Source: Bacteroidota bacterium (GTDB taxonomy: Bacteria > Bacteroidota > Bacteroidia > Flavobacteriales_C > GCA-002722245). From it: DNA of 64,000 nt. The stretch covers positions 143,961-207,960 of the forward strand of contig JAPLEZ010000145.1 of the NCBI GenBank assembly GCA_026390935.1, read 5' to 3'. This document shows positions 44,808-52,975 of this stretch, piece by piece. The stretch's first letter is position 1. Each line of letters opens with the position of its first letter. A program made the translations under genes and the position numbers. The notes below the pieces were generated by a model that was not told the origin of the DNA, did no database searches, and was given only the letters and a program-made list of their open reading frames with translations.

Positions 44808-44840
44808 AAAAAGCTCTTGTCATATGACGGGAGCTTTTTT
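44808..44840 (+). terminator. intrinsic terminator after the second LamG gene
   Basis: AAAAGCTCTTGTCAT pairs almost completely with ATGACGGGAGCTTTT (T-G pairs included), followed by T residues. Confidence 0.9.
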
Positions 44841-44844
44841 GTTT

Positions 44845-44852
44845 TATCTTTA
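44845..44852 (+). promoter_or_regulatory. -7 promoter element (TATCTTTA) of tRNA-Arg
   Basis: One mismatch from TAnnTTTG, ending 7 nt before the first base of the tRNA, the same arrangement as at tRNA-Cys. Confidence 0.4.
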
Positions 44853-44859
44853 CCCTGCT

Positions 44860-44933
44860 GGTTTCGTAGCTCAACTGGATAGAGCATCAGGCTTCGAACC
44901 TGAGGGTTGGGGGTTCGAATCCCTTCGGGACCA
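44860..44933 (+). tRNA. tRNA-Arg (anticodon TCG)
   Basis: The acceptor stem is GGTTTCG/CGGGACC (with two G-T pairs) and the D arm is GCTC-AACTGGATA-GAGC. The anticodon stem TCAGG/CCTGA encloses the loop CTTCGAA with anticodon TCG, and the T arm contains GGG-TTCGAAT-CCC. The discriminator base is A (44933). The 3' CCA is not encoded, unlike at tRNA-Cys. Confidence 0.95.
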
Positions 44934-44948
44934 CACTTAGCGCATCTA

Positions 44949-44985
44949 AAAAGGCTTGAAAGCATTGATTTTCAAGTCTTTTTTG
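44949..44985 (+). terminator. intrinsic terminator after tRNA-Arg
   Basis: AAAAAGGCTTGAAA pairs with TTTCAAGTCTTTTT around a short loop, followed by T residues. It lies just downstream of the convergent glycosyltransferase stop and may serve both directions. Confidence 0.75.
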
Positions 44986-44993
44986 TTTTTGTT

Positions 44994-47006
44994 CTAATAT
45001 ATTTTAAACTCAAAATCGTGGTAGTATAAACTGTCGTGTTGAACGTTGTTGATACTAATGAAAAACTCATAGGGCGCTTTCGTGATTTTTGGAAGATATA
45101 CTGGTAGATCTATTTTTTCCCATTGACCGTTTTTTTTCAGTAAGTTTTTTAGTCGGAAGGTTTTATTAAAAACACCTTCATCATCTACTACCACCGATAC
45201 CGCTATTTCGCAATTTACTTGCTTAGGGGAGAAGAAGTAAGAGGAGATGAGCACGATATTATCGCGTTGTGTGATCAACGGAATATTTTTGGATTTGTAA
45301 GCGATGCCGTAGTCCATTGTGGGCGTCATAAATCCTACCGGTTGATTTTCAAACAGAAGTTTTTTTGTACTTTTTCTATTGTGCCAATGCGCCTGTTGTT
45401 TGAGTCCTGGAATAAATTTTTCGTGCAGTAACAGTTCTTTGTTTTCTATGCCGATAAAGTCGTGTAAACTTTGATTTACATTAGATAGCGCACAAACTGA
45501 GATTTTACCATTGTCGGCAATTTTTTTAATTCTTGTCAAAATTTCAGGACAGTTCAAATAAACATCTGTGACAAAAAACTCATTTTGAACCACAATATAA
45601 TCGTACTTCCATTGCAGTGCTTTTAGCAAATTTTCTTTAGTGGTGGTCATTACAGCAAATCCTTTTCGTTGCATGAGCACAAAGGGAATGTTGGGGGCGT
45701 ATGCGTCAATCACAAGGATGGTGGCGTTGCGTTTTATTTTAAGCTGATCGAGAAATTCAGCTGAACCTTCAAAATTGTTTGTGGTTGCAGCAACTCTGTC
45801 CCAGGATCCACTTTCTCTTTTTAGTTTTTGTGTGTGCAAAGCTGCTGCTGCAAGCGGAATTCCTACAAGTAGCAAAGCTAGAGTTGCCAAGCGAGGAGCG
45901 CGATTAAAGTGCGGTAAGCGGGCTAACAGAAGAATGAGAAATAAAAGCGCTGGAAGAAAAAAGCTGTCTAAAAAGTAATAGTCGTGAGCAGGAAATTGTC
46001 GCAGCATAGCGATGGCGAAAAGCACGCAACCAACAAAATATGCGGTCAGAAAAATACCCATGGAGCGCAGAGGTAATGCACGCTCTGCTTTGCTTTTAAA
46101 CATTTGGAGTAGTGCGCCCAGCAGCACAAGCGATAGCAACATGTAGTGGATTGCAGTGAAGTATTGAGTGCTCCAATTGTTGTACACATCTTTAACTATT
46201 TCTTTGGTTCCATGTAAAGTTTTGGCTGGCAGTAGTTGATTTAAAAAAAGCGAGCCATAAGTGAATTGCATGTGATTTTGATAGGCAATCGCGGTAAACA
46301 GAATAAGGGCTGCCGCAGGGAAAGCCAGAAGCAGCGATTTAAACGCAATTTCTTTTTTGATACTGCGCAAAATTTCTAGTCCGAAAACAGCAATCAACGG
46401 CAAAACAAATGTTGTTCTGGCCAGCGCACCAAGCAAGAGAAAGCCAATCGCGACGTACAAGTTTTTTTGCCTACCGTCTTGCAAATATTTTACATAGAAA
46501 TGGAGGCCGATGATGGCGTTGGCCAAGGAAGGAATAGTAGGCAGAAAGCCTGACTGATAGTAAACAAATACGGGCGAGCAGGCGGCGAAGAGCAGCACTA
46601 GTAGCGATTTAAAAAAGTCTTTAGTCAGCAACTGCGTCAATTGAAACAGAAAAAACAAAGCAGCGAAACTATAAAGTAAAATATATCCTCTAAAAATACA
46701 GGGAGCGTTTGTATTAAAAAGCTTCATGAAGATGGCTGGAATATAATCGTGGATAGGGAAATTCACAGCAGTAATTCTTTCGGCAGACGGCACTTCAAAA
46801 TTGCCAGGAAACTGGCGATTGAGCACATAGGTTTGAGGATGAAAGAAATCGAGATTGTTTTCCACAAAACCGATGGAAAGCGCATATCTATCGCTTTGTG
46901 CCCAGGCGTGCGTATGTGAAGGAAAATCGTTGATGTAGGAATGCTGAAAGAGAATTCCCAGTATCAAGATGACGCAGAATGCAAATGCTGATTCAAATTT
47001 TTTCAT
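44994..47006 (-). CDS. membrane glycosyltransferase, GT39/ArnT-like (GT-C fold)
   Basis: 670 residues. About ten to twelve membrane segments occupy residues 8-400, followed by an extracytoplasmic C-terminal domain of about 270 residues. The first loop (HAWAQSDRYALSIGFVENN) contains the acidic residue expected for the catalytic site of GT-C enzymes, and ARTTFVLPL is typical of PMT/ArnT relatives. It probably transfers a sugar from a lipid-linked donor to an envelope component; donor and acceptor are unknown. It is a single gene on the minus strand. Confidence 0.75.
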   Translation of the reverse strand: MKKFESAFAFCVILILGILFQHSYINDFPSHTHAWAQSDRYALSIGFVENNLDFFHPQTYVLNRQFPGNFEVPSAERITAVNFPIHDYIPAIFMKLFNTNAPCIFRGYILLYSFAALFFLFQLTQLLTKDFFKSLLVLLFAACSPVFVYYQSGFLPTIPSLANAIIGLHFYVKYLQDGRQKNLYVAIGFLLLGALARTTFVLPLIAVFGLEILRSIKKEIAFKSLLLAFPAAALILFTAIAYQNHMQFTYGSLFLNQLLPAKTLHGTKEIVKDVYNNWSTQYFTAIHYMLLSLVLLGALLQMFKSKAERALPLRSMGIFLTAYFVGCVLFAIAMLRQFPAHDYYFLDSFFLPALLFLILLLARLPHFNRAPRLATLALLLVGIPLAAAALHTQKLKRESGSWDRVAATTNNFEGSAEFLDQLKIKRNATILVIDAYAPNIPFVLMQRKGFAVMTTTKENLLKALQWKYDYIVVQNEFFVTDVYLNCPEILTRIKKIADNGKISVCALSNVNQSLHDFIGIENKELLLHEKFIPGLKQQAHWHNRKSTKKLLFENQPVGFMTPTMDYGIAYKSKNIPLITQRDNIVLISSYFFSPKQVNCEIAVSVVVDDEGVFNKTFRLKNLLKKNGQWEKIDLPVYLPKITKAPYEFFISINNVQHDSLYYHDFEFKIY

Positions 47007-47101
47007 ATCGGTTAAAAGGCCTTCTGTGTTTTCCTTTAGTGAAAGTACTTATCTCTTTGGAAAATAAATTCTTTGTTGGTGAAAAATATTTTAGATCATA
47101 C

Positions 47102-47130
47102 TAGGGGTATTTTCATGTTCGGTTGTCTTA
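47102..47130 (+). promoter_or_regulatory. probable autoregulated ECF promoter of the sigma factor gene
   Basis: TAGGGGTA (47102-47109) and TTGTCTTA (47123-47130) are separated by 13 nt. The same pair with the same spacing occurs twice upstream of the surface-repeat gene at 50.8 kb. This fits the -35/-10 elements of an ECF sigma factor that activates its own operon. Confidence 0.65.
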
Positions 47131-47184
47131 ATGATATTGCTGTACATTCTTAAAATGTATCTTAGCGGAAATTTTCTGAATGAG

Positions 47185-47760
47185 ATGCATTTGAATGAGC
47201 AGCAATACTGGCAGTTTATTCGTGAAGGCGATAAAAAAGTGTTTGAACAAGCGTTCAAGACTTACTATTCTCCTTTGTGCAATTATGCTTGCTCAATTTT
47301 GAAAGATATGGATGAAGCAGAAGAGGTAGTGCAAAATTTATTTTATTCCATTTGGAATAAGCGAGAATCTTTGCAGATTACTGATTCCTTGAAATCCTAT
47401 TTATACAGGGCAACGCACAATGATTGTTTGAACAAGTTGAAACACGGCAAGGTGCGGGCGATGCATGCTGAAGAAATTAAAATGACCACAGGATTTCATT
47501 CTGATGATGCATCAAAAGATTTGCAGGGAAAGGAATTGGCCGCGCAAATCAACACTGCAATTGAAGCGCTTCCTGAGCAATGTGGAATAGTATTTAAACT
47601 GAGTCGTTTTGAAGAATTGAAATATTCGGAAATAGCAGCACAACTGAATATTTCCATCAAAACGGTAGAAAATCATATGGGTAAAGCTTTGAAGCTATTG
47701 CGCGATAGTTTAAAGGAATATTTGCCTTTTTGGCTGCTGATGTTATTTTTAAATTGTTGA
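47185..47760 (+). CDS. ECF sigma factor (RpoE/FecI type)
   Basis: 191 residues from the ATG at 47185. An upstream in-frame ATG at 47131 directly abuts the presumed -10 element and would lie before the transcription start, so it is rejected. Region 2 is AFKTYYSPLCNYACSILKDMDEAEEVVQNLFYSIW; region 4 is EELKYSEIAAQLNISIKTVENHMGKALKLLR. It belongs to the Bacteroidota sigma-70 family that works with FecR-type anti-sigma factors. The FecR gene starts one base after the stop, and an STN-domain protein follows, so this is a transmembrane signalling unit. Confidence 0.9.
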   Translation: MHLNEQQYWQFIREGDKKVFEQAFKTYYSPLCNYACSILKDMDEAEEVVQNLFYSIWNKRESLQITDSLKSYLYRATHNDCLNKLKHGKVRAMHAEEIKMTTGFHSDDASKDLQGKELAAQINTAIEALPEQCGIVFKLSRFEELKYSEIAAQLNISIKTVENHMGKALKLLRDSLKEYLPFWLLMLFLNC

Positions 47761-47761
47761 T

Positions 47762-48757
47762 ATGGAACTAGAAAATATAGACGATTTAATTGCAAAAGTG
47801 CTCGCTGGAGAAGCCAGTGAGAAGGAAATTTCTACTCTCAATGCATGGAGAAATGTTTCGGATGAAAACAGAGTTTATGTAACGCAAAGTGAAGAAATTT
47901 TTCATCAGATACACAGTGTGCGTTTGGAGCGTAAAGTGGATGTGAATAGAGCCTGGAAGGACTTAAATGAAAAAATTTCAACTCCCGAAATCAAGAAAAT
48001 TTCGTGGTTCAACAGCAAAACGATCATTAGAATTGCAGCATTATTTATTATTCTTTTAGGTGCAGCCCTAACATTAAAATTGTTGAATCACGACAATGCG
48101 CAAAGTACTATGCAAGTGGTGGCAAGCAACACTAGCGTGTTGGATACTTTGCCAGATGGAAGCACTGTCTTTTTGAACAAAAAAAGTACGATTACTTATT
48201 CATTAAATGCGGATAATATTCGTGAAGTGCACTTGAGCGGTGAAGCATTTTTTAACGTGGTGCACAACAAGGAGCAAGCATTTGAAATTGTAATTGATGG
48301 CGTGAGGGTAAAAGATATCGGCACAGCGTTCAATGTAAAAGCACTACCTGGAAGCAATGAGGTGGAGGTAGTTGTAGAAGAAGGAGAAGTGCAATTTTTC
48401 ACCAATGACAACCAAGGGCTTAATTTGATTAAGGGACAGAAAGCGCAGTACAATTTAAACACGAAATTATTTTCGCAAAGCGTGATCAATGTGAATGAAA
48501 ATGCATTGAGCTATCGTACCAAGGAATTTCATTTTAGCGAAAGCACTTTGAAAGAAGTAGTACAAAAACTGAATGATGTGTATGCTTGCGACATTCGTTT
48601 GTACGACGATAAAATTGCCAATTGTAAAGTGTCGGTGGTTTTTAAAAATGAAGATTTAGAAATGATACTTTCTGTTTTATCCGAAACACTTGATTTAAAA
48701 ATTGAACGAAAAGAAAATCATTTTCTTTTGAAGGGAGAATCCTGTTCGGAAATTTAA
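47762..48757 (+). CDS. FecR-family anti-sigma factor
   Basis: 331 residues. The N-terminal cytoplasmic region (about 1-80, including the LIAKVLAGEASEKEISTLNAWR motif) binds the sigma factor. One membrane segment follows at about 84-106. The periplasmic FecR domain (about 118-220) contains LPDGSTVFLNKKSTITY and VKDIGTAFNVKALPGSNEVEVVVEEGEV. A DUF4974 domain forms the last 75 residues. It should hold the sigma factor inactive until an outer-membrane STN-domain partner signals. The next gene begins 3 bp after its stop. Confidence 0.93.
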   Translation: MELENIDDLIAKVLAGEASEKEISTLNAWRNVSDENRVYVTQSEEIFHQIHSVRLERKVDVNRAWKDLNEKISTPEIKKISWFNSKTIIRIAALFIILLGAALTLKLLNHDNAQSTMQVVASNTSVLDTLPDGSTVFLNKKSTITYSLNADNIREVHLSGEAFFNVVHNKEQAFEIVIDGVRVKDIGTAFNVKALPGSNEVEVVVEEGEVQFFTNDNQGLNLIKGQKAQYNLNTKLFSQSVINVNENALSYRTKEFHFSESTLKEVVQKLNDVYACDIRLYDDKIANCKVSVVFKNEDLEMILSVLSETLDLKIERKENHFLLKGESCSEI

Positions 48758-48760
48758 TTT

Positions 48761-50581
48761 ATGAAGCAGCGCATCGTCCTTCTTTTGCTTGGTTTTTTCT
48801 TGTGTACTCAATCTGCATATGCTGTGGTTCCTGCGTTGGAGCGGGAAGTAAATTTTACTGTAAGCAATGAACCCATTGCAAAAGTTCTTGCAAAAATACA
48901 GGAGCAAACCGATGTAATTTTCTCTTACAATTCTTTATTGCTGAGTAATATTTCTCCGCTTACTTTACAACTCAAACACAAAACCATTCGTGAAGCACTC
49001 ACTTTAATGTTGCCAAAATCGATAGAGTATAAGGCCAAAAACAACTACATCATATTGAAGGAGCAAGTCGTTAAACCGAATGAAAAGAAAAAAGAAATCA
49101 GCGGTTACGTTTATGAAAAGAACACGAACAAAAAAGTAGCCAACGTTACCATTTACGATAAAACCACCTTACAATCGGCAACCACCAACGATTACGGATT
49201 TTATAGCATAAGTGCTGCTAAAGAAGAACAGTGCTTAACGGTGAACAAAGAAAAGTACCGCGATACTTGTGTGGCGCTCACCACGCTGGAAGATTCACAA
49301 CTTGCCAACATTACTATTGATCCTGTTGCCGATACTTTGCAAGAAGATAGCTTGCGATGGAAGTTAGCGCGTGCGGAATTTAACACGCATATCAACAATT
49401 TATTTGTGCGTTCTAAGGCGTATTTCAATATGCTCAATGTGAAAGATAGTTTGTCTCGCGACTTCCAATTGTCACTTCTTCCTTTCGTTGGAACGAATGG
49501 CTTGCTGTCGGGAAATGTGTACAATAAATTTTCTGTCAATGTATTTGGTGGTTATGCTCGTGGAACTAAAGGAGTGGAAGCAGGAGGTTTTTTTAACATC
49601 GACAGGGAGAACATGAAAGGTGCACAATTTGCGGGATTTTTTAACGTGGTGGGTGATACAATGAAGGGAGTGCAGGCGGCAGGGTTTTTTAATGTAACGG
49701 GAAAAGGCGCGCGGGGAATTCAAGGGGCAGGTTTTTTTAATTTAAATTTTGGGGAAGTGAAAGGTGTACAGGGCGCTGGATTTTTAAATGTAAATCGGGA
49801 ATTGTTTAAGGGCCTGCAAATGGCCGGATTCATGAATGTGGGATTAAACAATTTATATGGAGGAACACTTTCTGGGTTGGTAAATTTCACATGGAAAAGT
49901 AATCGTTCTATTGAAGCTGCAGGATTGGTGAACGTTGCCCAATTTGGGGATAACAACATACAACTTGCCGGATTGGCAAACAAAACAACAAAGGGCACAA
50001 CAGCTTTTCAGGCGGCAGGATTACTCAACAGCGCTCACTTTTTAAAAGGAGCGCAAATAGGTGTGATCAACTATGCTGATTCAGCAAGCGGAGTTCCAAT
50101 TGGCTTATTAAGCATTGTAAAAACTGGGGTTCATCAAATTGAAATTTCGGCCGATGAGTGGATGTACGGCAATGTATCTTTGCGAAGTGGAGTGAATGCT
50201 TTCCACAATATTTTTAGCGCTGGTATTAGTCCCAATCAAAATGTATGGCAAGTTGGGTACGGTGTAGGAACTTCGATTAAAATAAAAAATAAATTAAGAG
50301 CTGATGTAAACGTATCGGTGCATCATATCAGCAAAGGAAATTTTTATATAGGCACCAGTGAATGGGGTAAAATTTATCTTGGTTTGGAATACCGTTTTTC
50401 AAAAGGATTGTCGCTTGCTGCGGGTCCTACATTTAATTTTTATTGGTCGGATAAATTGTTGCCCGACTATAACAGCACGTACAGCAGCATAACTCCGTAT
50501 CATTCGTACAATGTTGATTTGGCAAACGATTTCAACTTAAAGGGATGGTATGGTGCACGAGTGGCGCTGAGGGTTTTTTAA
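48761..50581 (+). CDS. STN-domain outer-membrane protein with LA_2272-type surface repeats
   Basis: 606 residues. A signal peptide (ending SAYAV) precedes an STN domain at about 28-105 (FTVSNEPIAKVLAKIQEQT, YKAKNNYIILKE). A carboxypeptidase-like regulatory domain spans about 112-190. About ten GaQ-AGFfNv repeats follow (residues 260-440), then a barrel-like C-terminus of 170 residues (LYRF/YRFSKGLSLAAGPTFNFYW). The repeats resemble the LA_2272 surface-repeat family. It occupies the place usually held by a TonB receptor in FecIR systems, but no TonB plug domain is visible. It probably signals to FecR through the STN domain. Confidence 0.8.
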   Translation: MKQRIVLLLLGFFLCTQSAYAVVPALEREVNFTVSNEPIAKVLAKIQEQTDVIFSYNSLLLSNISPLTLQLKHKTIREALTLMLPKSIEYKAKNNYIILKEQVVKPNEKKKEISGYVYEKNTNKKVANVTIYDKTTLQSATTNDYGFYSISAAKEEQCLTVNKEKYRDTCVALTTLEDSQLANITIDPVADTLQEDSLRWKLARAEFNTHINNLFVRSKAYFNMLNVKDSLSRDFQLSLLPFVGTNGLLSGNVYNKFSVNVFGGYARGTKGVEAGGFFNIDRENMKGAQFAGFFNVVGDTMKGVQAAGFFNVTGKGARGIQGAGFFNLNFGEVKGVQGAGFLNVNRELFKGLQMAGFMNVGLNNLYGGTLSGLVNFTWKSNRSIEAAGLVNVAQFGDNNIQLAGLANKTTKGTTAFQAAGLLNSAHFLKGAQIGVINYADSASGVPIGLLSIVKTGVHQIEISADEWMYGNVSLRSGVNAFHNIFSAGISPNQNVWQVGYGVGTSIKIKNKLRADVNVSVHHISKGNFYIGTSEWGKIYLGLEYRFSKGLSLAAGPTFNFYWSDKLLPDYNSTYSSITPYHSYNVDLANDFNLKGWYGARVALRVF

Positions 50582-50614
50582 ATAACATTCTAAAAGTAGT
50601 TAGGAGTGCGATGT

Positions 50615-50719
50615 AAAGGGCGATAGATCCTTCCTTCGTCAGGAGGACAAATGTGAACCACACTCGGCAGGAAATGCCCGCTAATGTCCTCCTGACGAAG
50701 GAAGGATCTATCGCCCTTT
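50615..50719. repeat. hairpin element, stem type i, conserved 37-nt core
   Basis: Perfect 34-bp inverted repeats (50615-50648 and 50686-50719; outer ends AAAGGGCGATAG and CTATCGCCCTTT) around a 37-nt core. Read on the minus strand, the core begins ATTAGCGGGCATT and ends TGTGGTTCACATTT; it matches the core of the type ii hairpin at 36.8 kb at 30 of 37 positions, although the stems differ. The stem equals the repeats around the GIY-YIG gene. Confidence 0.95.
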
Positions 50720-50774
50720 AAATAATACTGCTCCTGCTTAATCGCGCTTCTTTTTAAAATATTTTTTTCGGGAG

Positions 50775-50803
50775 TAGGGGTAAGTTCTTTTTATGTTGTC
50801 TTA
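50775..50803 (+). promoter_or_regulatory. ECF-type promoter, upstream copy
   Basis: TAGGGGTA (50775-50782), 13 nt, TTGTCTTA (50796-50803), identical in both elements and spacing to the sigma factor gene promoter. A transcript from here would include the first signal peptide at 50822. Confidence 0.65.
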
Positions 50804-50903
50804 AAGCAAAACATAAAAATTATGAAACATTTAAAACTACTTTTCACCATTGTCTTTTTCAATCTCTCTTTATTTTGTTTTGCTCAAGAGCTTTTTTCTG
50901 GAG

Positions 50904-50932
50904 TAGGGGTATGTCCTTTTTATGTTGTCTTA
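50904..50932 (+). promoter_or_regulatory. ECF-type promoter, downstream copy
   Basis: TAGGGGTA (50904-50911), 13 nt, TTGTCTTA (50925-50932). It is exactly 129 bp behind the upstream copy and 18 nt before the second start codon at 50951. This is probably the ancestral promoter/start pair. Confidence 0.65.
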
Positions 50933-50950
50933 AAGCAAAACATAAAAATT

Positions 50951-52078
50951 ATGAAACATTTAAAACTACTTTTCACCATTGTCTTTTTCAATCTCTCTTT
51001 ATTTTGTTTTGCTCAAGAGCAAGACAGCGCAGCGGAAAAGCAAAGAGATTTTCAACTCACGTTCGTTACTCCTATGGGAACCAATGGAGTGGAGTCGCAC
51101 AAAACAATTAATAAATTATCCGTCAATATTTTGGCTGGTGTAGCCAAGGGAGTGAATGGTATTGAGCTGGGCGGATTCAGCAATGTAATTTTGCAAGATG
51201 TACATGGAATTCAGGCTTCGGGCTTCAGCAATGTTGTGCTAGGAAAGGTGCAGGGAGCGCAGTTTTCTGGATATGTCAATTTTAATAAAGACAGTTTAAC
51301 AGGCGCACAATTTTCGGGATTTACCAACGTGAATTTAGGAAATACCAAAGGTGCGCAACTCACTGGTTTTGCTAATTACAATCGTAAAAATTTAGTCGGA
51401 CTGCAAGGTAGTGGATTTACCAATGTGAATTTGGGTACCTTGAAAGGCGCTCAACTAGCGGGTTTTGCCAACATTAATTCGGGTGATGTTGATGGCTTGC
51501 AGGCGAGTGGATTTATCAATTATGCGCGCAAAGTAAAAGGTGCACAATTGGGCTTTATCAATATAGCGGATTCAGTGGATGGCGCGTCAATAGGATTTCT
51601 TAGCATAGTAAAAAAGGGAATGCATCAAGTGGAATTGTCGGCCGATGAATTGTTTTACGGTAACGTTGCAGTAAGAACAGGAACCCATTTATTTCATAAT
51701 ATTTTTAGCGTTGGAGCGGCATCTAATTCGTCGGGTTTATTGTGGCACGTTGGATATGGAATAGGTACTTCTTTTCGTATCAACGATAAAATTCGCAGCG
51801 ATTTAACTCTTTCTACACAGCACGTGAGCAAAGGGTTATTTCATTTCGGCACCAGTGAATTGTACAAAGTTTACCTTGGTGTGGAATATCGTTTAGCGCC
51901 TAAAATCAGTATTGCTGCGGGACCAACCTTTAACTTGTTTGTGAGTGATGCTTTGCTTCCTGAATATACTGGAATTTATGATGGCATTGCTCCCTATTCC
52001 ATTTTGAATGAAACCAACAGCAATGGCTTCAATGTGAAGGCATGGGTTGGCGGAAAAGTCGCCTTTCGCTTTTTGTAA
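50951..52078 (+). CDS. LA_2272-type surface-repeat protein
   Basis: 375 residues from the ATG at 50951. Because of the tandem duplication, the frame is also open from 50822, giving a 418-residue version with two consecutive signal peptides. The signal peptide ends FCFAQ. Residues 60-240 contain about ten GaQ-sGFtNvnlg repeats (for example KGAQLTGFANYNRKNLVGLQ), and the C-terminus resembles that of the 606-residue protein upstream (VEYRLAPKISIAAGPTFNLFV). It is probably a surface-exposed outer-membrane protein and a target of the ECF sigma factor. Its function is unknown. Confidence 0.82.
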   Translation: MKHLKLLFTIVFFNLSLFCFAQEQDSAAEKQRDFQLTFVTPMGTNGVESHKTINKLSVNILAGVAKGVNGIELGGFSNVILQDVHGIQASGFSNVVLGKVQGAQFSGYVNFNKDSLTGAQFSGFTNVNLGNTKGAQLTGFANYNRKNLVGLQGSGFTNVNLGTLKGAQLAGFANINSGDVDGLQASGFINYARKVKGAQLGFINIADSVDGASIGFLSIVKKGMHQVELSADELFYGNVAVRTGTHLFHNIFSVGAASNSSGLLWHVGYGIGTSFRINDKIRSDLTLSTQHVSKGLFHFGTSELYKVYLGVEYRLAPKISIAAGPTFNLFVSDALLPEYTGIYDGIAPYSILNETNSNGFNVKAWVGGKVAFRFL

Positions 52079-52108
52079 AATCAATATTCATAACTAAAAT
52101 CATATACA

Positions 52109-52837
52109 ATGAAAAACTTAAAAACACTGTTAATAGCTACGGCTTCTGCACTAATTTTTTTTCAATCCTGTTCTCCTGATGGTGCCTGGGCAATCAAAGG
52201 AGAAGGTGCGCAAATCACCGAAACAAAAGATCTTTCCAACTTTGATGCTATTGAGTTAGAAATAGATGCGGATGTCATTTATGTGCAGGACAGCGTGTAT
52301 AAAGTAGAGATAAAAGCGCAGCAAAATATACTCGCTATAATGGAAGTGGAAGTGGAAGGAAATGAATTGCAACTGGATTTCCGCAGAAATGTATGGAAGC
52401 ACGATGGGATTGAAATCATTGTGCATTCGCCGCATTTGAAAGCCATGACAATTAATGGAAGTGGAAATGTGAATGTGACTGATACAATAGAAGAAACAAG
52501 CCTGGAGCTTTTAATTACTGGATCTGGAAACATAAAAATAGCGGCGCTTTCTTTGCAAAGTTTAGATGCAAAAATAACTGGTTCAGGAAATGTGACTGTT
52601 GATGGCGGAGTTTGTAGCAGTGAATATTTGACTGTTACTGGTTCAGGAAATATGGACATGGTTATGCTTAGTGCGCAGTCGGCCGATGTTAAAATTACTG
52701 GGTCTGGCGAAGTGTCGGTGGCTGCATCAAACGTTCTTAAAGTGGACGTGTCGGGAAGCGGAAATGTGAAGTACAAAGGAAATCCTTCCATTAGCAAAGA
52801 TATTAGTGGATCGGGAGATCTTATTCACTTGAATTAA
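52109..52837 (+). CDS. DUF2807 (head GIN domain) lipoprotein
   Basis: 242 residues. A lipoprotein signal (IFFQSC, Cys 21) is followed by a DUF2807 beta-helix-like domain with repeated ITGSGNV or VTGSGNM turns (at least six). The domain is common in Bacteroidota cell-surface or periplasmic proteins of unknown function. It follows the surface-repeat gene by 30 bp, with a strong terminator behind it, so it is probably the last gene of the ECF-controlled unit. Confidence 0.88.
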   Translation: MKNLKTLLIATASALIFFQSCSPDGAWAIKGEGAQITETKDLSNFDAIELEIDADVIYVQDSVYKVEIKAQQNILAIMEVEVEGNELQLDFRRNVWKHDGIEIIVHSPHLKAMTINGSGNVNVTDTIEETSLELLITGSGNIKIAALSLQSLDAKITGSGNVTVDGGVCSSEYLTVTGSGNMDMVMLSAQSADVKITGSGEVSVAASNVLKVDVSGSGNVKYKGNPSISKDISGSGDLIHLN

Positions 52838-52843
52838 TTGAAG

Positions 52844-52873
52844 AAGCGCCCGAAATTTTTCGGGCGCTTTTTT
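52844..52873 (+). terminator. intrinsic terminator after the DUF2807 gene
   Basis: AAGCGCCCGAAA pairs perfectly with TTTCGGGCGCTT, followed by T residues. Confidence 0.93.
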
Positions 52874-52975
52874 AACTCGATCAGTAATCATGACCCTCAA
52901 TTCTTTCAAAATCAATTTAGTTGACCTGTATTGCAATATCTCTTATTTTCGCAGCGCAACACACAACTAACTTGT

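Larger units (their letters stand above)
50763..51020 (+). repeat. tandem duplication of promoter plus signal peptide (2 x 129 bp)
   Basis: 50763-50891 and 50892-51020 are near-identical direct repeats. Each holds the ECF-type promoter, the ribosome entry region and codons 1-23 of the downstream gene. A few differences cluster around the -35 side (TAAGTT versus TATGTC), so this is not a simple assembly artefact of one read. Confidence 0.93.

Noticed and set aside
47131-47184. Upstream start for the ECF sigma factor
   Set aside because: The ATG abuts the presumed -10 element and would precede the transcription start; the extension has no family counterpart.
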